Below are positions 1 to 8,396 of a stretch of DNA of 35,615 nucleotides, one piece after another (position 1 is the first letter of the stretch; each line of letters starts with the position of its first letter). The position numbers and the translations under genes are program-made. This DNA is from Thermomicrobiales bacterium (GTDB lineage: Bacteria > Chloroflexota > Chloroflexia > Thermomicrobiales > CADCWN01): the NCBI GenBank assembly GCA_030446685.1, contig JAUJMV010000017.1, forward strand, positions 1-35,615. The letters are read 5' to 3'. A model generated the notes under the pieces. The model was not told the origin of the DNA. It searched no databases and was given only the letters and a program-made list of their open reading frames with translations.

Positions 1-2
1 GG

Positions 3-2741
3 GGGGGGGGGGGGGGGCGGGCCCGCCGGGCCGGGGGCGCCGCCGAGGCGGGACTGCGTCCGCTCGCGGGTCGCTAGAAGGCTGCCCATCGTCGCGGTGC
101 TCGGCGCACGCCGGGGGGCCACGTCGCCGGCCACGCCCGCGCCGGGGCGGAGGACCGCGCCGGCCCAGGCGAGCGTCTTGCGGACCTCGCGGCGGCCGAT
201 CAGCAGGCGGCGCAGGGCGATGTCGAAGGGCAGCAGCAGGATCGCCAGGAGCAGCAGCGGCGCCCAGACGTCGCGCAACTGGCGCACCGGCGGCAGGGTG
301 TGGGCGAAGGTCTGGGCCGGGTCGGTCAGCTCGGTCCCGCCGGTCAGCTCGCGGGCGCGGGCCAGCGCGGCGCGGTCGCCACGCGGCAGGGCGTACTCGG
401 GGGAGTAGGGGACGACGATGCCGCCGGTCGTCGCGGCCTGCGGCCGGCCCTCGGCGTCGCGCGCGACGATCCCGAGCAGGTGCGACCCCTCGGCCAGCGG
501 GCCGAGGTCGGCCTCGTAGCGGCCGGGCGCGGTCTGGCGCAGCGTGACCTCCTGCCGCGCGCCGTCCGGGCCGACGACCGTCCCGGCGACTTGCAGGCCG
601 TTGCGGTAGCCGCCGCCCGGCGCGAGCGCGTCGACCGTCACCAGGGCGCGGTCGCCCTCGAAGTGGGTGTTCACCTGCAGGTCCTGCGGCGGCGCGGCGA
701 CGGTCCAGCCGACCGCGCGCGACCAGAAGGGGGCGAACTCGGGCCAGGGGAGCCAGTCGACCGCCCACTGCCCCTTGGCGTCGCTGGTCCAGGCGACGAC
801 GCGGCCGAGGCCGTACTGCCACTGGGCCAGCAGCGGGTCGCCCTCGTCGCTGACCAGCGGGGTGGCGGCGGTCGGCTTGGCGGTGGCGCCGACGTAGCCG
901 CGCAGGCGCGGCACGCCGTCGAGTCCCTCGACGATCGGGCTGGGGGCGCCGAAGCGCGGGACGATGTCCCCCTCGATGAAGTAGGAGCGCAGCGCCAGCC
1001 GCGTCTCCTTGACCAGGATCTCCGGCAGTTGCGCCGGGTCGGACGCGAAGTAGTAGCGCCCGCCGCCATCGGTCGCCAGTTGCGGCAGGTAGGGGGCCGC
1101 GTCCGAGCCGACCCCGACGACCGTCAGGGTGATGTTGTTCGCCCGCATCTGGGGGATCAGCTGGTCGAACTGGTTGGCCGAGTTGCCGTCGGTGACCAGG
1201 ATGATGTGGCGCACCTTGCCGGTGCTCTTGAGCTGCGACTTGACCGCCTCGTCGAGGCCGGCGTAGATGTTGGTCCCGCCGCCGAGCTGGATCGACCCGA
1301 GCTTGCCGGTGATGTCGGGCTGATCGCCCAGCGGCTTGCGGTCGGCGACCCAGTAGGCCGCGTCGTCGAAGGCGACGATGCCGACCTCGTCCTGGGGCTG
1401 TAGCAGCTTGATCGCGCGGAAGGCGGCTTCTTTGGCGAGGTCGAGCTTGGAGACGCCCGCGCCGCCGGCCCCGCCCATCGAGCCCGACTTGTCGATCACG
1501 AAGACGAGGCTGACCGGCGGGTTGATCACGCCGTTGCGCAGCTCCATCCGCACCGGCAGCGTCTCCTCCAGCGGCGTGCCGGCGTAGCCGCCCGGCCCGT
1601 AGGCGCGCTCGCCGCCGATGACGATCAGCCCGCGCCCGAGGTCGCGCACGTAGCTCTGCACCACGCCCATCCGCGGCCCCAGGCTCTCGGCCGGGGCGTT
1701 GACCAGGACGACCGCGTCGTAGGGCACGTACTCGGCCAGGGTCGCCGGGGCGCGGTCGGCGGGGAGGACATCAGCCAGGAAGCCGTTGGCCTTCAGCGCG
1801 GCGGCGACGTTGGCGGCCTCGTTGGCCTGGCCCTCCAGCACCAGCACCTTCGGCCGGCCCTTCACGTCGGTGTAGGCGCTGCCGGCGTTGTTCTGCCCGA
1901 AGGTGTCGACCGGGGCGACGATCTGGGCGCGGTAGGTGTGGAAGCCGGCGGCGGCCTGCCCGATCGTGAACTGGAAGCCGTTGCGCCCGGCGCGCAGTTG
2001 CACGTCGCGCTCGCCGACCAGGTTGCCGTCGGCGAAGAGGCGCAGCCTGGCGGCCTGCTCGCGCGTGCTCTCGACCGTCACCTGCACGTCGATCCGCTCG
2101 CCCTCGCGGGCGCGGGCGGGGGCGCGCACCTCGCCGACCAACGCCTCGTCGCCCGCCGGGCGGCTGAGCGTCACAGTCGAGATCTCGGCCCCGGAGGAGG
2201 CGGCGGCGTTGGCGGCGGCGGTGAGGTCGCCCTTGTTCTCCTGCCCGTCCGAGAGCAGGACGAGCCGCTTGGCGTGGGCCTCCGGGAAGAGCGCCAGCCC
2301 GAGCCGCACCGCGCCGGCCAGGTCGGTGTAGCCGGTCGCCGGTCTGGAGAGGAGATCGCGCAGTTCGGGGTCGTCGCCGATCGCGCGCTCGACCAGCGCG
2401 TTGTCGCCGAAGACGACGATGCCGGCGACGTCGCCTTTGGGCATTTGCGCCAGCGAGCGCCGGATGAAGTCGCGCGCGGCGGCCTGGCCCTCGACGCCGA
2501 CGCTGTCGGAGGCGTCGACCAGGAAGATCACCGCCAGGTGGTCCGAGCGCCGGACGATCGCCGGCCCGGCCAGCGCGACGATCACCAGCGCCAGCAGCAC
2601 CGCGCGCAGGGCGGTCGCCGCGCGCCGCCGGCCGCGCAGGGCCGCCTCCGCGCCGCGCAGGGCGACCGGCAGCAACAGCGGCAGCGCCAGCAGGCCGAGC
2701 AGGATCAGCGGCTGCGCGAAGGTGATCCGGAAGCCATTCAT
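3..2741 (-). CDS. Membrane-anchored double von Willebrand A / glutamine-amidotransferase-like protein (3' end cut off)
   Basis: 913 codons are visible and no in-frame stop is reached before the window edge, so the C-terminus is missing. Two N-terminal membrane helices (about residues 11-28 and 44-62) precede a first VWA domain with a MIDAS-like DASDS at 76-80. A middle region follows, then a GATase-like fold (about 290-400) with the segment YGPGGYAGTPLEETLPV. A second VWA domain has a canonical DKSGSM at 417-422. A last helix lies near residues 825-845 (VWAPLLLLAILLLPFDIAL). The ATG overlaps the TGA of the upstream BatA-type gene as ATGA, which indicates translational coupling. VWA domains bind partner proteins through a divalent metal. 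The GATase-like part shows no obvious Cys nucleophile and is probably non-enzymatic (inference). Exact function is unknown; a role in an envelope complex is likely. Confidence 0.85.
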   Translation of the reverse strand, partial: MNGFRITFAQPLILLGLLALPLLLPVALRGAEAALRGRRRAATALRAVLLALVIVALAGPAIVRRSDHLAVIFLVDASDSVGVEGQAAARDFIRRSLAQMPKGDVAGIVVFGDNALVERAIGDDPELRDLLSRPATGYTDLAGAVRLGLALFPEAHAKRLVLLSDGQENKGDLTAAANAAASSGAEISTVTLSRPAGDEALVGEVRAPARAREGERIDVQVTVESTREQAARLRLFADGNLVGERDVQLRAGRNGFQFTIGQAAAGFHTYRAQIVAPVDTFGQNNAGSAYTDVKGRPKVLVLEGQANEAANVAAALKANGFLADVLPADRAPATLAEYVPYDAVVLVNAPAESLGPRMGVVQSYVRDLGRGLIVIGGERAYGPGGYAGTPLEETLPVRMELRNGVINPPVSLVFVIDKSGSMGGAGGAGVSKLDLAKEAAFRAIKLLQPQDEVGIVAFDDAAYWVADRKPLGDQPDITGKLGSIQLGGGTNIYAGLDEAVKSQLKSTGKVRHIILVTDGNSANQFDQLIPQMRANNITLTVVGVGSDAAPYLPQLATDGGGRYYFASDPAQLPEILVKETRLALRSYFIEGDIVPRFGAPSPIVEGLDGVPRLRGYVGATAKPTAATPLVSDEGDPLLAQWQYGLGRVVAWTSDAKGQWAVDWLPWPEFAPFWSRAVGWTVAAPPQDLQVNTHFEGDRALVTVDALAPGGGYRNGLQVAGTVVGPDGARQEVTLRQTAPGRYEADLGPLAEGSHLLGIVARDAEGRPQAATTGGIVVPYSPEYALPRGDRAALARARELTGGTELTDPAQTFAHTLPPVRQLRDVWAPLLLLAILLLPFDIALRRLLIGRREVRKTLAWAGAVLRPGAGVAGDVAPRRAPSTATMGSLLATRERTQSRLGGAPGPAGPPPPPP

Positions 2742-4717
2742 GCCGCACCCCGCCTCGCGCCCCGGCCGCCGCGGCGCAGGAGGCCCGCTGGCAGGCGGAA
2801 CCGCGCCCGGTGGCGGGCGGGCGCGGCCGCTCCAGGGCGGGCGGGACGCCGCCGGCCCGGCGTGCCACGGTAGAAGAGCCACCATTCGAGGGCCAGGACC
2901 GCCAGCCCGGCGAGCAGCAGCGGGCGCCAGATCTCGCGGCGCGCCCGCTCCGCGCCGCCGGCGGCTTCGTTCGGCGCGCCGCCTGCCAGCGCGGGGTCGC
3001 GCGGCGCCAGATTCGACTCGTCGGCGCTGAAGAGGTTGACGGTGAAGACGCCGCGCCGGACCTCGCGGTCGCCCTGCAGCTCGCGCACGGTGTAGGCGCC
3101 GACCTGATCCGTGTTCGGGAAGAGGACGGTGTTGTTGCGGCCCGCCGCGGGGGCCAGGCGGCGCTCGCGCCCGTCCGGGCCGGCGACCGTCACGCCGTCC
3201 GCGCCGCCGCGCAGGGCGATCGGGACGACCTCGCCGGGGCGCACCTGGTCGGGCAGGCCGGTCCCGGCCTCGGGGGCCAGCCAGCCGGTGAGGTTCGCCA
3301 GCAGGATCGGGAAGTTCAGTGTCAGCGGGAGGTCGGAGCGCTGCAGCGCGAAGCCGAGGACGGCGACCCGCCGCCCGCCCGGCTCGCCGGCGATCAGCAG
3401 GGGCGCGCCGTCCGACCCGGCCAGCGTCCGCGCCCAGTCGGGGCGCGCGAACGCGGCGGTCTGCGCGATCCGCACCTGGCCGAGATCGACATCCTTCATC
3501 ACGGGATGCTCGCGGTCCTGACCCGTCACCGCCGGGCGGTCGAGCGCGCCGGTGACCGGCACGAGCGAGTTCTCGGCCGGCGGGTTGAGCAGCAGGACCG
3601 GGCCGCGCGCGTCCGGCGGCGGCGCGACGCCGTCGTAGACGTAGAGGTCGTAATCGGCGCCGCTCGGGGCCGCGCCGCCCTGCGCGCGGTCGACGATCAG
3701 GTTCGGTTGGAGGGCGAGCCCCCGTTCGAGGAAGGTGTTGGGGCCGGCGCCGGTCAGCAGCACCCGCAGCTTGCCCGCCGCGCCGGGCCGCACCCAGGCG
3801 CGGTTGTCGAGCGCGAGGTCGTCCTGCGCGTCGATCTCGGCGCGCAGCGTGCCGACCGCCGGGGGCAGCGGGCCGATCGTCGTGCCGGCCTCGCCGCCGG
3901 CCGGGACGGTCAGCGCGCGCGCCTCGACCAGCGTCTGGCCGTCGTAGATCGAGAGGAGAGTCCGGCGCTCGACCTGGCCGAAGTTCTGCACGCGGACGAA
4001 GAGTTCGCCCGCGCCCGACCCGGCGGCGCGCCGCCCCGCGGCGGCGGTGATCGCCAGATTCTCGCTCCGCTCGCCGACCCGGATGAAGCGCAGCGGCACG
4101 CGCAGATCGGCCGCGGCCGCGCCGGGGTCGGGGAAGCCGCCATCGCCGACGATCACCACGGCGGTGTCGGGGAGGCGCTCGGCGGCGGGGACCGCCACCA
4201 GCGCCTCGCGGAAGTCGGTCGTGCCGGAGCGCCCGCGCGCCCGGTCGAGCGCCTCGCGCAGCGCGGCGCGGTTGCCGGTCGCCGCTTGCAGCACCTCCGC
4301 GCCCGACCCGGCGGCGAGCAGGGTCATCTGGCCGTCGGCCGGCAGGTCGTCGATCAGCCGGCGGACCTGGGCCTTGGCCCGCTCCAGGCGCGTCGCGTCC
4401 CCGCCGTCGGTGGCGCCCATCGAGCCGGAGACATCGAGGATGACGACGAGGTTCGCGCCGAGCGGCGGCGCGCCGAGCCAGAAGGGCCGTGCCAGCGCGG
4501 CGACCAGCGCGGCCAGCGCGAGCAGTTGCAGGAGGAGGAGCAGGTTTGGGCGCAGCCGCTGCCAGGGCGCGTTGGCCTGCACGTCGCGTAGCGCCTGCTC
4601 CCAGAGGAAGGTGCTGGCGACGACCTGGTCCCGCCGCCGCATCTTCAGCATGTAGAGGGCGACGATCGGCGCGGCGAGCGCCAGCAGCCCGAGCGCGAGC
4701 GGCGTCAGCGTGCCCAT
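2738..4717 (-). CDS. BatA-type membrane protein with von Willebrand A domain
   Basis: 659 aa from ATG 4717, which has GGAGG six bases upstream. An in-frame extension to 4765 would be encoded inside a repeat and is rejected. The N-terminus is the classic BatA layout: a helix at 7-24 (LALGLLALAAPIVALYMLKM), a short Arg-rich loop with STFLWEQAL, and a second helix at about 58-78. A VWA domain follows with MIDAS DVSGSM at 95-100. A long beta-rich and GATase-like middle (VLLLNPPAENSLVPV) leads to a C-terminal helix near 605-625 (PLLLAGLAVLALEWWLFY). BatA proteins belong to MoxR/DUF58-linked envelope clusters. The gene lies between DUF58 and the double-VWA gene, with a 4-bp overlap to the latter. 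Its precise role is not known. Confidence 0.88.
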   Translation of the reverse strand: MGTLTPLALGLLALAAPIVALYMLKMRRRDQVVASTFLWEQALRDVQANAPWQRLRPNLLLLLQLLALAALVAALARPFWLGAPPLGANLVVILDVSGSMGATDGGDATRLERAKAQVRRLIDDLPADGQMTLLAAGSGAEVLQAATGNRAALREALDRARGRSGTTDFREALVAVPAAERLPDTAVVIVGDGGFPDPGAAAADLRVPLRFIRVGERSENLAITAAAGRRAAGSGAGELFVRVQNFGQVERRTLLSIYDGQTLVEARALTVPAGGEAGTTIGPLPPAVGTLRAEIDAQDDLALDNRAWVRPGAAGKLRVLLTGAGPNTFLERGLALQPNLIVDRAQGGAAPSGADYDLYVYDGVAPPPDARGPVLLLNPPAENSLVPVTGALDRPAVTGQDREHPVMKDVDLGQVRIAQTAAFARPDWARTLAGSDGAPLLIAGEPGGRRVAVLGFALQRSDLPLTLNFPILLANLTGWLAPEAGTGLPDQVRPGEVVPIALRGGADGVTVAGPDGRERRLAPAAGRNNTVLFPNTDQVGAYTVRELQGDREVRRGVFTVNLFSADESNLAPRDPALAGGAPNEAAGGAERARREIWRPLLLAGLAVLALEWWLFYRGTPGRRRPARPGAAAPARHRARFRLPAGLLRRGGRGARRGAA

Positions 4718-4732
4718 GCCGCCTCCGGCGCG

Positions 4733-4851
4733 AACGCGGAGCGCGGAACGCGGAACGCGGAACAAGCAAATCGCGGTCGCGCGGAGTCCGGCCCGCTTGT
4801 CGCGGGGCTGGTCTGCCGTCGAGATACATTCCGCGTTCCGCGCTCCGCGTT
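4733..4851. repeat. Inverted repeat of GCGGAAC heptamers
   Basis: The arms at 4733-4755 and 4829-4851 are perfect 23-base reverse complements. They are built from 7-base units (GCGGAAC, GCGGAGC), and further units continue to 4763 on the left side. They fill the spacer between the DUF58 and BatA-type genes, and the right arm ends three bases before the DUF58 stop codon. The transcript would fold into a long stem here without a T-run. Confidence 0.85.
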
Positions 4852-4853
4852 CA

Positions 4854-5774
4854 TCAGTTCACCATGCCGTTGCGGCGCAGGGCGGTCAGGATCAGCTCGT
4901 CGAAGGGGAGGTCGGTGCCGACCGGCAGGTAGGGCCAGTTGCGCGCGCGGCAATAGCCGGCCAGGTCGTCGCGCCAGGCGTCGAGGGTGGCGCGGTAGCG
5001 GGCCAGCGCCGCCTCGTCGATGGTCAGTTCGCGCTCGGCGCCGGTCTCGCGGTCGATCAGCTTCAGTTCGCCGTTCAGCGCCGGGTCGATCTCGTCGGGC
5101 GCCAGGGTGTGGATGACGTTGATCTCGTAGCCGCGCGCGGCCAGCGCCAGCAGCCCCGCCCGGCCGCCGGTCGTCCCGGCGCTGTAGAGGTCGGAGATCA
5201 GGAAGAGCGGCCCCGGCTGGCGGGCGCGGGCGGCGTACTCGGCCAGCGCGCCGTCGAGGTCGGTGCCGCCCGGCGCGTCGCCGGACGGGTCGGCCGCCAG
5301 GAAGGCGAAGAGCCGGAAGAGCGAGGCCCGCCCCCGGTAGGCCGGCGAGCGCCGCCCCAGCGCCGCGCCGACCGTGCCGACCGCGAGCCGGTCGAGCCCG
5401 GCCAGCGCGATGTAGCCGAGCGCCGCCGCCGCGCGCCGGGCGTAGGTCAGCTTGTGGCGGTCGCCATCGCCCCAGTCCATCGAGGGGCTGTCGTCCACGA
5501 GGATGTGGACGGTGCGATCCTCCTCCTCGTGGTAGAGCTTGAGGAAGGCGCGCTCGAAGCGGGCGTAGGCGTGCCAGTCCACGCGGCGCAGGTCGTCGCC
5601 GGGGGTGTAGTCGCGGTAGTCGGCGAACTCGACCGACTGGCCGCGCTTGACGCTGCGCCGCTCGCCGCGCAGCACGCCCGCCTTGAGCCGGCGCGCGGCG
5701 ATGTCGAGGCCCTCCAGCTTGCGCAGGAACGCCTCGTCGAAGACCGGGTCGCGCGCCGTCCGTCCCGACTGCAT
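4854..5774 (-). CDS. DUF58 domain protein
   Basis: 306 aa, a normal length for the family (COG1721). The signature YRDYTPGDDLRRVDWHAYAR lies near residues 52-71, and the VWA-like strand ILVDDSPSMDWG near 91-102 retains a DxS motif. There are no membrane helices, so this is a soluble member. DUF58 proteins accompany MoxR AAA ATPases and VWA proteins and are thought to help MoxR act on envelope complexes. Here the gene sits between the coiled-coil protein and the BatA-type protein. The ATG at 5774 has no clear Shine-Dalgarno: the bases just upstream (GGTGATCTAG) belong to the end of an intergenic inverted repeat. No plausible internal start was found. Confidence 0.9.
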   Translation of the reverse strand: MQSGRTARDPVFDEAFLRKLEGLDIAARRLKAGVLRGERRSVKRGQSVEFADYRDYTPGDDLRRVDWHAYARFERAFLKLYHEEEDRTVHILVDDSPSMDWGDGDRHKLTYARRAAAALGYIALAGLDRLAVGTVGAALGRRSPAYRGRASLFRLFAFLAADPSGDAPGGTDLDGALAEYAARARQPGPLFLISDLYSAGTTGGRAGLLALAARGYEINVIHTLAPDEIDPALNGELKLIDRETGAERELTIDEAALARYRATLDAWRDDLAGYCRARNWPYLPVGTDLPFDELILTALRRNGMVN

Positions 5775-5779
5775 CTAGA

Positions 5780-5922
5780 TCACCACAGGGGCGCAAAGAG
5801 CGCAAAGGACACAAAGGGGGGTCGAAGGTCCGAGGGTCGAACGTCGAACGCTCGATGGATGAACGCTGCTCTTGATTCGCATAAGCTCTGTGTCCTTTGT
5901 GGTCTGTGTGCCTCTGTGGTGA
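5780..5922. repeat. CACCACAG-type intergenic inverted repeat
   Basis: The left arm at 5780-5816 begins TCACCACAGGGGCGCAAAG. The right arm at 5891-5922 ends GTGCCTCTGTGGTGA. They are imperfect reverse complements around a core that itself repeats TCGAACG. The element fills the whole spacer between the GQ-repeat protein and the DUF58 gene. A second member of the same family is at 26429-26523. Similar sequences are common in spacers of several bacterial phyla. Confidence 0.8.
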
Positions 5923-5928
5923 ACCCGG

Positions 5929-7770
5929 TCACTTCTGCTGGCTCGGGTCGATCTCGCTGAAGTACTGGCGGATGTAGTCGCGGTACTCGGGCGGGATCTC
6001 GCCGTCCTCGATCCCCTGGAGCGCCTGGTCGCGGTATTGCTCGTAGACTTGATTGTACGGCACCTGGGAGGGGCTGTTCGCGCCGGCGCCCTGCGTCGTG
6101 CCGTTCGGCGGCGTCCCCTCGCCGCCGCCGCCAGAGACCTGCTCTCGCTGGCCCTGGCCCCCGATGGGAGGCGGCGCGTAGACCGACTCGTAGCTGCCGC
6201 CGGGGTTCGCCCTGCCCTGCCCATCGGGGGGCGCCTGCGGGCTGCCGTAGCCACCGGGGGTCTGGTTGGGGGCGTTGCCACTGCCGGTCGGGCTGTAGCC
6301 GCTGCCGCTGCCATTACCACCGCCTTGGCCCTGACCTTGGCCTTGGCCTTGACCTTGGCCCTGGCCTTGACCCTGCCCCTGGCCTTGCCCTTGACCCTGG
6401 CCTTGGCCTTGACCCTGCCCCTGACCTTGGCCCTGGCCTTGCCCCTGGGCGACGACCGGAGTGCCGCCGGTGCGGGGGGTGCCGCTGAGCCGGGCCGGGG
6501 TGCCGTTGAGGGCGACCGGGCTGCCGCTCAGGCGGACGGGGGTGCCGTTGGCGGTCGCGGGCGACTGGCCGTTCGCCACGTCGCGCTTGAGGTCGCCGAG
6601 GTCGCCGAGGACTTCGCCGAGTTGTTGCTGCCCGGCGGCCTGCTGGCCGGTCTGCGCCATCTGCGCGCCGGCCGCGTCGAGGGCGGCCTGGGCGGCGGCG
6701 ATGTCGCCGCCGGCGAGCGCGTCGGCGGCGTCCTGGAACTGCTGCGCCAGTTGCGGGTTGGTCGCCGCCTGGGACGCCGCGGCCTCGCGGAGCTTCTGGG
6801 CGACCGCCGCGCGGCTGGCCGGATCGAGACCCCCGAGTTGATCGCTGAACTCCCGCAGCGCCCGCGCCGCGCTCTCGTAGTCCCTGGCGGCGAGGCGCTC
6901 GCCGACCTGGGAGGTCGCGCCGAACGTGCCGAACTCCTCGGCCAGCGCGCCCAGGCCCTCGGCGCGCTGCTGGGCGGCGGGGTCCTGCATCTGCCGCAGC
7001 TCCGCCTCGGTCTGGGCGATCTGCGCGACCGCCTGCGGCGCGGTGAGGTCGCCGTCGGCGAGCCGACCTCGCAACTCTTCGAGTTGCTGTTCGAGGGCGC
7101 GCTGGGTCGCGGGGTCGAGATCGGTTCGGGCGCGCGCCTGCTCCTGCATCTGGGCGACCTGCTGCTCGGCCTCTTGGATCCGTTGCTGCTCGATCGTCTG
7201 CCGCTGGACCGCCCCGGTCTGCCAGTTCGGGCCGAGGAGGAGGAGCGCCAGCGCGCCGGCGAGCGCCGCCAGGGTCAGGACCGCGCGCCGACCGGGGCGC
7301 GGGGGGGCGAACTCGGGAGGCCGCTGCCCGGCGAGGAGCGCGGCCGTCTCGGCCAGTTGCCGCGGGGCCAGCGTGCTCCGTGCGCGGCCCTCCACCAGTT
7401 CCAGCGCGGTGCCGAGTCGCTCGCGCAGGCCCAACTCGCGGTCACACTGCGCGGCGACCTGGCGGAGGGGGAGCGGGCGGGCGGCGCCGAGCGCGGCGCC
7501 GAGCAGGGAGCCCACCCCGACGGCCCCGAGCGCCAGCAGGGCGAGTTGGTACGGCAAGAGGATCGGCCAGAGGCGCGCGGCGATGCCGGCGACGACGGCC
7601 ACCGCGAGGCCAGCCGCGAGGCCGTACCCCGCGCCGGTCGCCGCGCGCTGGAGCCGGATGCGGCGGCGTGTCCGCGCCAGGAAGCGCGCGATCGGCCGCG
7701 GCAAGCCGGCAGCGCCGCTGCCCGCCATCGGTGTGCCGTCGCCGACCTGTGCCGTGTCGCTTGCCGCCAT
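5929..7770 (-). CDS. Coiled-coil membrane protein with (Gln-Gly)21 tract
   Basis: 613 aa from ATG 7770, where AGGAG lies very close to the start (spacing 1-2). An upstream in-frame ATG at 7836 is less likely. Two helices lie at about 45-95 (GLAAGLAVAVVAGIAARLW, LALLALGAVGVGSLLGAAL), with a third near 165-182. A Gln/Glu/Ala-rich coiled coil covers about 190-260, and more helical Gln/Ala-rich sequence extends to about 400. Residues 442-483 are 21 consecutive Gln-Gly dipeptides, followed by a Gly/Pro/Ser linker. The C-terminal motif IPPEYRDYIRQYFSEIDP suggests a small conserved module. The layout resembles DUF4175-like proteins found with VWA operons. It is probably the first gene of the minus operon. 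Function unknown. Confidence 0.8.
   Translation of the reverse strand: MAASDTAQVGDGTPMAGSGAAGLPRPIARFLARTRRRIRLQRAATGAGYGLAAGLAVAVVAGIAARLWPILLPYQLALLALGAVGVGSLLGAALGAARPLPLRQVAAQCDRELGLRERLGTALELVEGRARSTLAPRQLAETAALLAGQRPPEFAPPRPGRRAVLTLAALAGALALLLLGPNWQTGAVQRQTIEQQRIQEAEQQVAQMQEQARARTDLDPATQRALEQQLEELRGRLADGDLTAPQAVAQIAQTEAELRQMQDPAAQQRAEGLGALAEEFGTFGATSQVGERLAARDYESAARALREFSDQLGGLDPASRAAVAQKLREAAASQAATNPQLAQQFQDAADALAGGDIAAAQAALDAAGAQMAQTGQQAAGQQQLGEVLGDLGDLKRDVANGQSPATANGTPVRLSGSPVALNGTPARLSGTPRTGGTPVVAQGQGQGQGQGQGQGQGQGQGQGQGQGQGQGQGQGQGQGQGQGGGNGSGSGYSPTGSGNAPNQTPGGYGSPQAPPDGQGRANPGGSYESVYAPPPIGGQGQREQVSGGGGEGTPPNGTTQGAGANSPSQVPYNQVYEQYRDQALQGIEDGEIPPEYRDYIRQYFSEIDPSQQK
6322..6447 (-). 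repeat. Hexanucleotide tandem repeat encoding (Gln-Gly)21
   Basis: 21 in-frame units of CARGGN on the minus strand with mixed Gly and Gln codons. Because the length is a multiple of six, unit gain or loss keeps the reading frame. It lies inside the coiled-coil membrane protein gene. Confidence 0.9.
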
Positions 7771-7886
7771 GCTCCTGCGCTTTCGCGATCGCTCGGGGGT
7801 CCGCGAGAAAGGGGCTGCTCCGGTGCGCCCACCCATACCTAACGCCGGGGGTGGGTGAAAGTTCCCGGCAGCCCGGGCGCGTCCCC

Positions 7887-7895
7887 ACTATAGCA
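7887..7895 (-). promoter_or_regulatory. Extended -10 promoter candidate for the VWA operon
   Basis: On the minus strand the sequence reads TGC-TATAGT, an extended -10, about 110 bases upstream of ATG 7770. No good -35 is present, as expected for this promoter type. Confidence 0.45.
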
Positions 7896-8009
7896 AGTTG
7901 GCGGCTGGCCGGACAGGACCGCGGGTCAGCCGGCGCGACCAGGGTGGGGGATCGCGGTGGGTAGCCGTGGCCGTTCGGCGGCCGCGCAACTTTTCCCGAA
8001 GCCCCGGCG

Positions 8010-8015
8010 TATAAT
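8010..8015 (+). promoter_or_regulatory. Perfect TATAAT, candidate -10 for the plus operon
   Basis: TATAAT is notable in this very GC-rich sequence. The -35 region 17 bases upstream is poor and there is no TG extension. It would give a leader of about 375 bases that includes the 8166-8362 element. Confidence 0.35.
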
Positions 8016-8165
8016 GAGGAGGAGAGCGGCCGATTGTCCAGTTCGCGCGCTGAGTGCTTGCCGGGCCGACAGGATGTACGGCGGATTGCGCGGGGTGGTT
8101 ACGGGAACGGGGCAAGGGCGGGCGGGGGGTGGCTGACGGGGGTAGCCGGAGGCCGTCGGGTTAGT

Positions 8166-8362
8166 CGACGGGTTGAAACCCATCGCTCGCGGGCGCTGCG
8201 GCGCCACGAAGCCCGCCGTCGCGGGCTGGGACCGGCGCTACGGCAGAGCCTTGCAGGGTAAGCCCACGCTACACCCAACGCTCCCAGTCCGCGGCGGCGG
8301 ATTTATAGCCTCGCAGGGTACTTTGCGGCCGCAGGCCCGTGAGGCGCCGGTTTCAACCGGCG
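8166..8362. repeat. Palindromic intergenic element with GGGTTGAAACCC ends
   Basis: GGGTTGAAACCC at 8169-8180 faces a perfect 8-bp stem CGCCGGTT-TC-AACCGGCG at 8345-8362. A central hairpin AGCCCGC-CGTC-GCGGGCT is at 8210-8227. The element lies in the leader of the plus-strand operon. Confidence 0.7.
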
Positions 8363-8396
8363 GCCACCCGGCGGCTATTGTTGAGGAAGTGCAGGG

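Larger units (their letters stand above)
7771..8396. other. Divergent intergenic region with promoter candidates and a palindromic element
   Basis: 626 bases separate the two divergent operons. They hold a minus-strand extended -10 (TGC-TATAGT, hexamer 7887-7892), a plus-strand TATAAT at 8010-8015 with a weak -35, and a repeat element at 8166-8362. No credible gene was seen; short reading frames here follow the repeat. Confidence 0.6.

Noticed and set aside
1771..2868. Long Arg/Ala/Pro-rich reading frame on the minus strand
   Set aside because: It is a shadow of the double-VWA and BatA-type genes, which show real motifs in their own frames.
6037..7842. 601-codon plus-strand frame with Leu/Ala runs
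   Set aside because: It is the antisense of the coiled-coil gene. The Leu-Ala run is just the complement of the Gln-Gly repeat.
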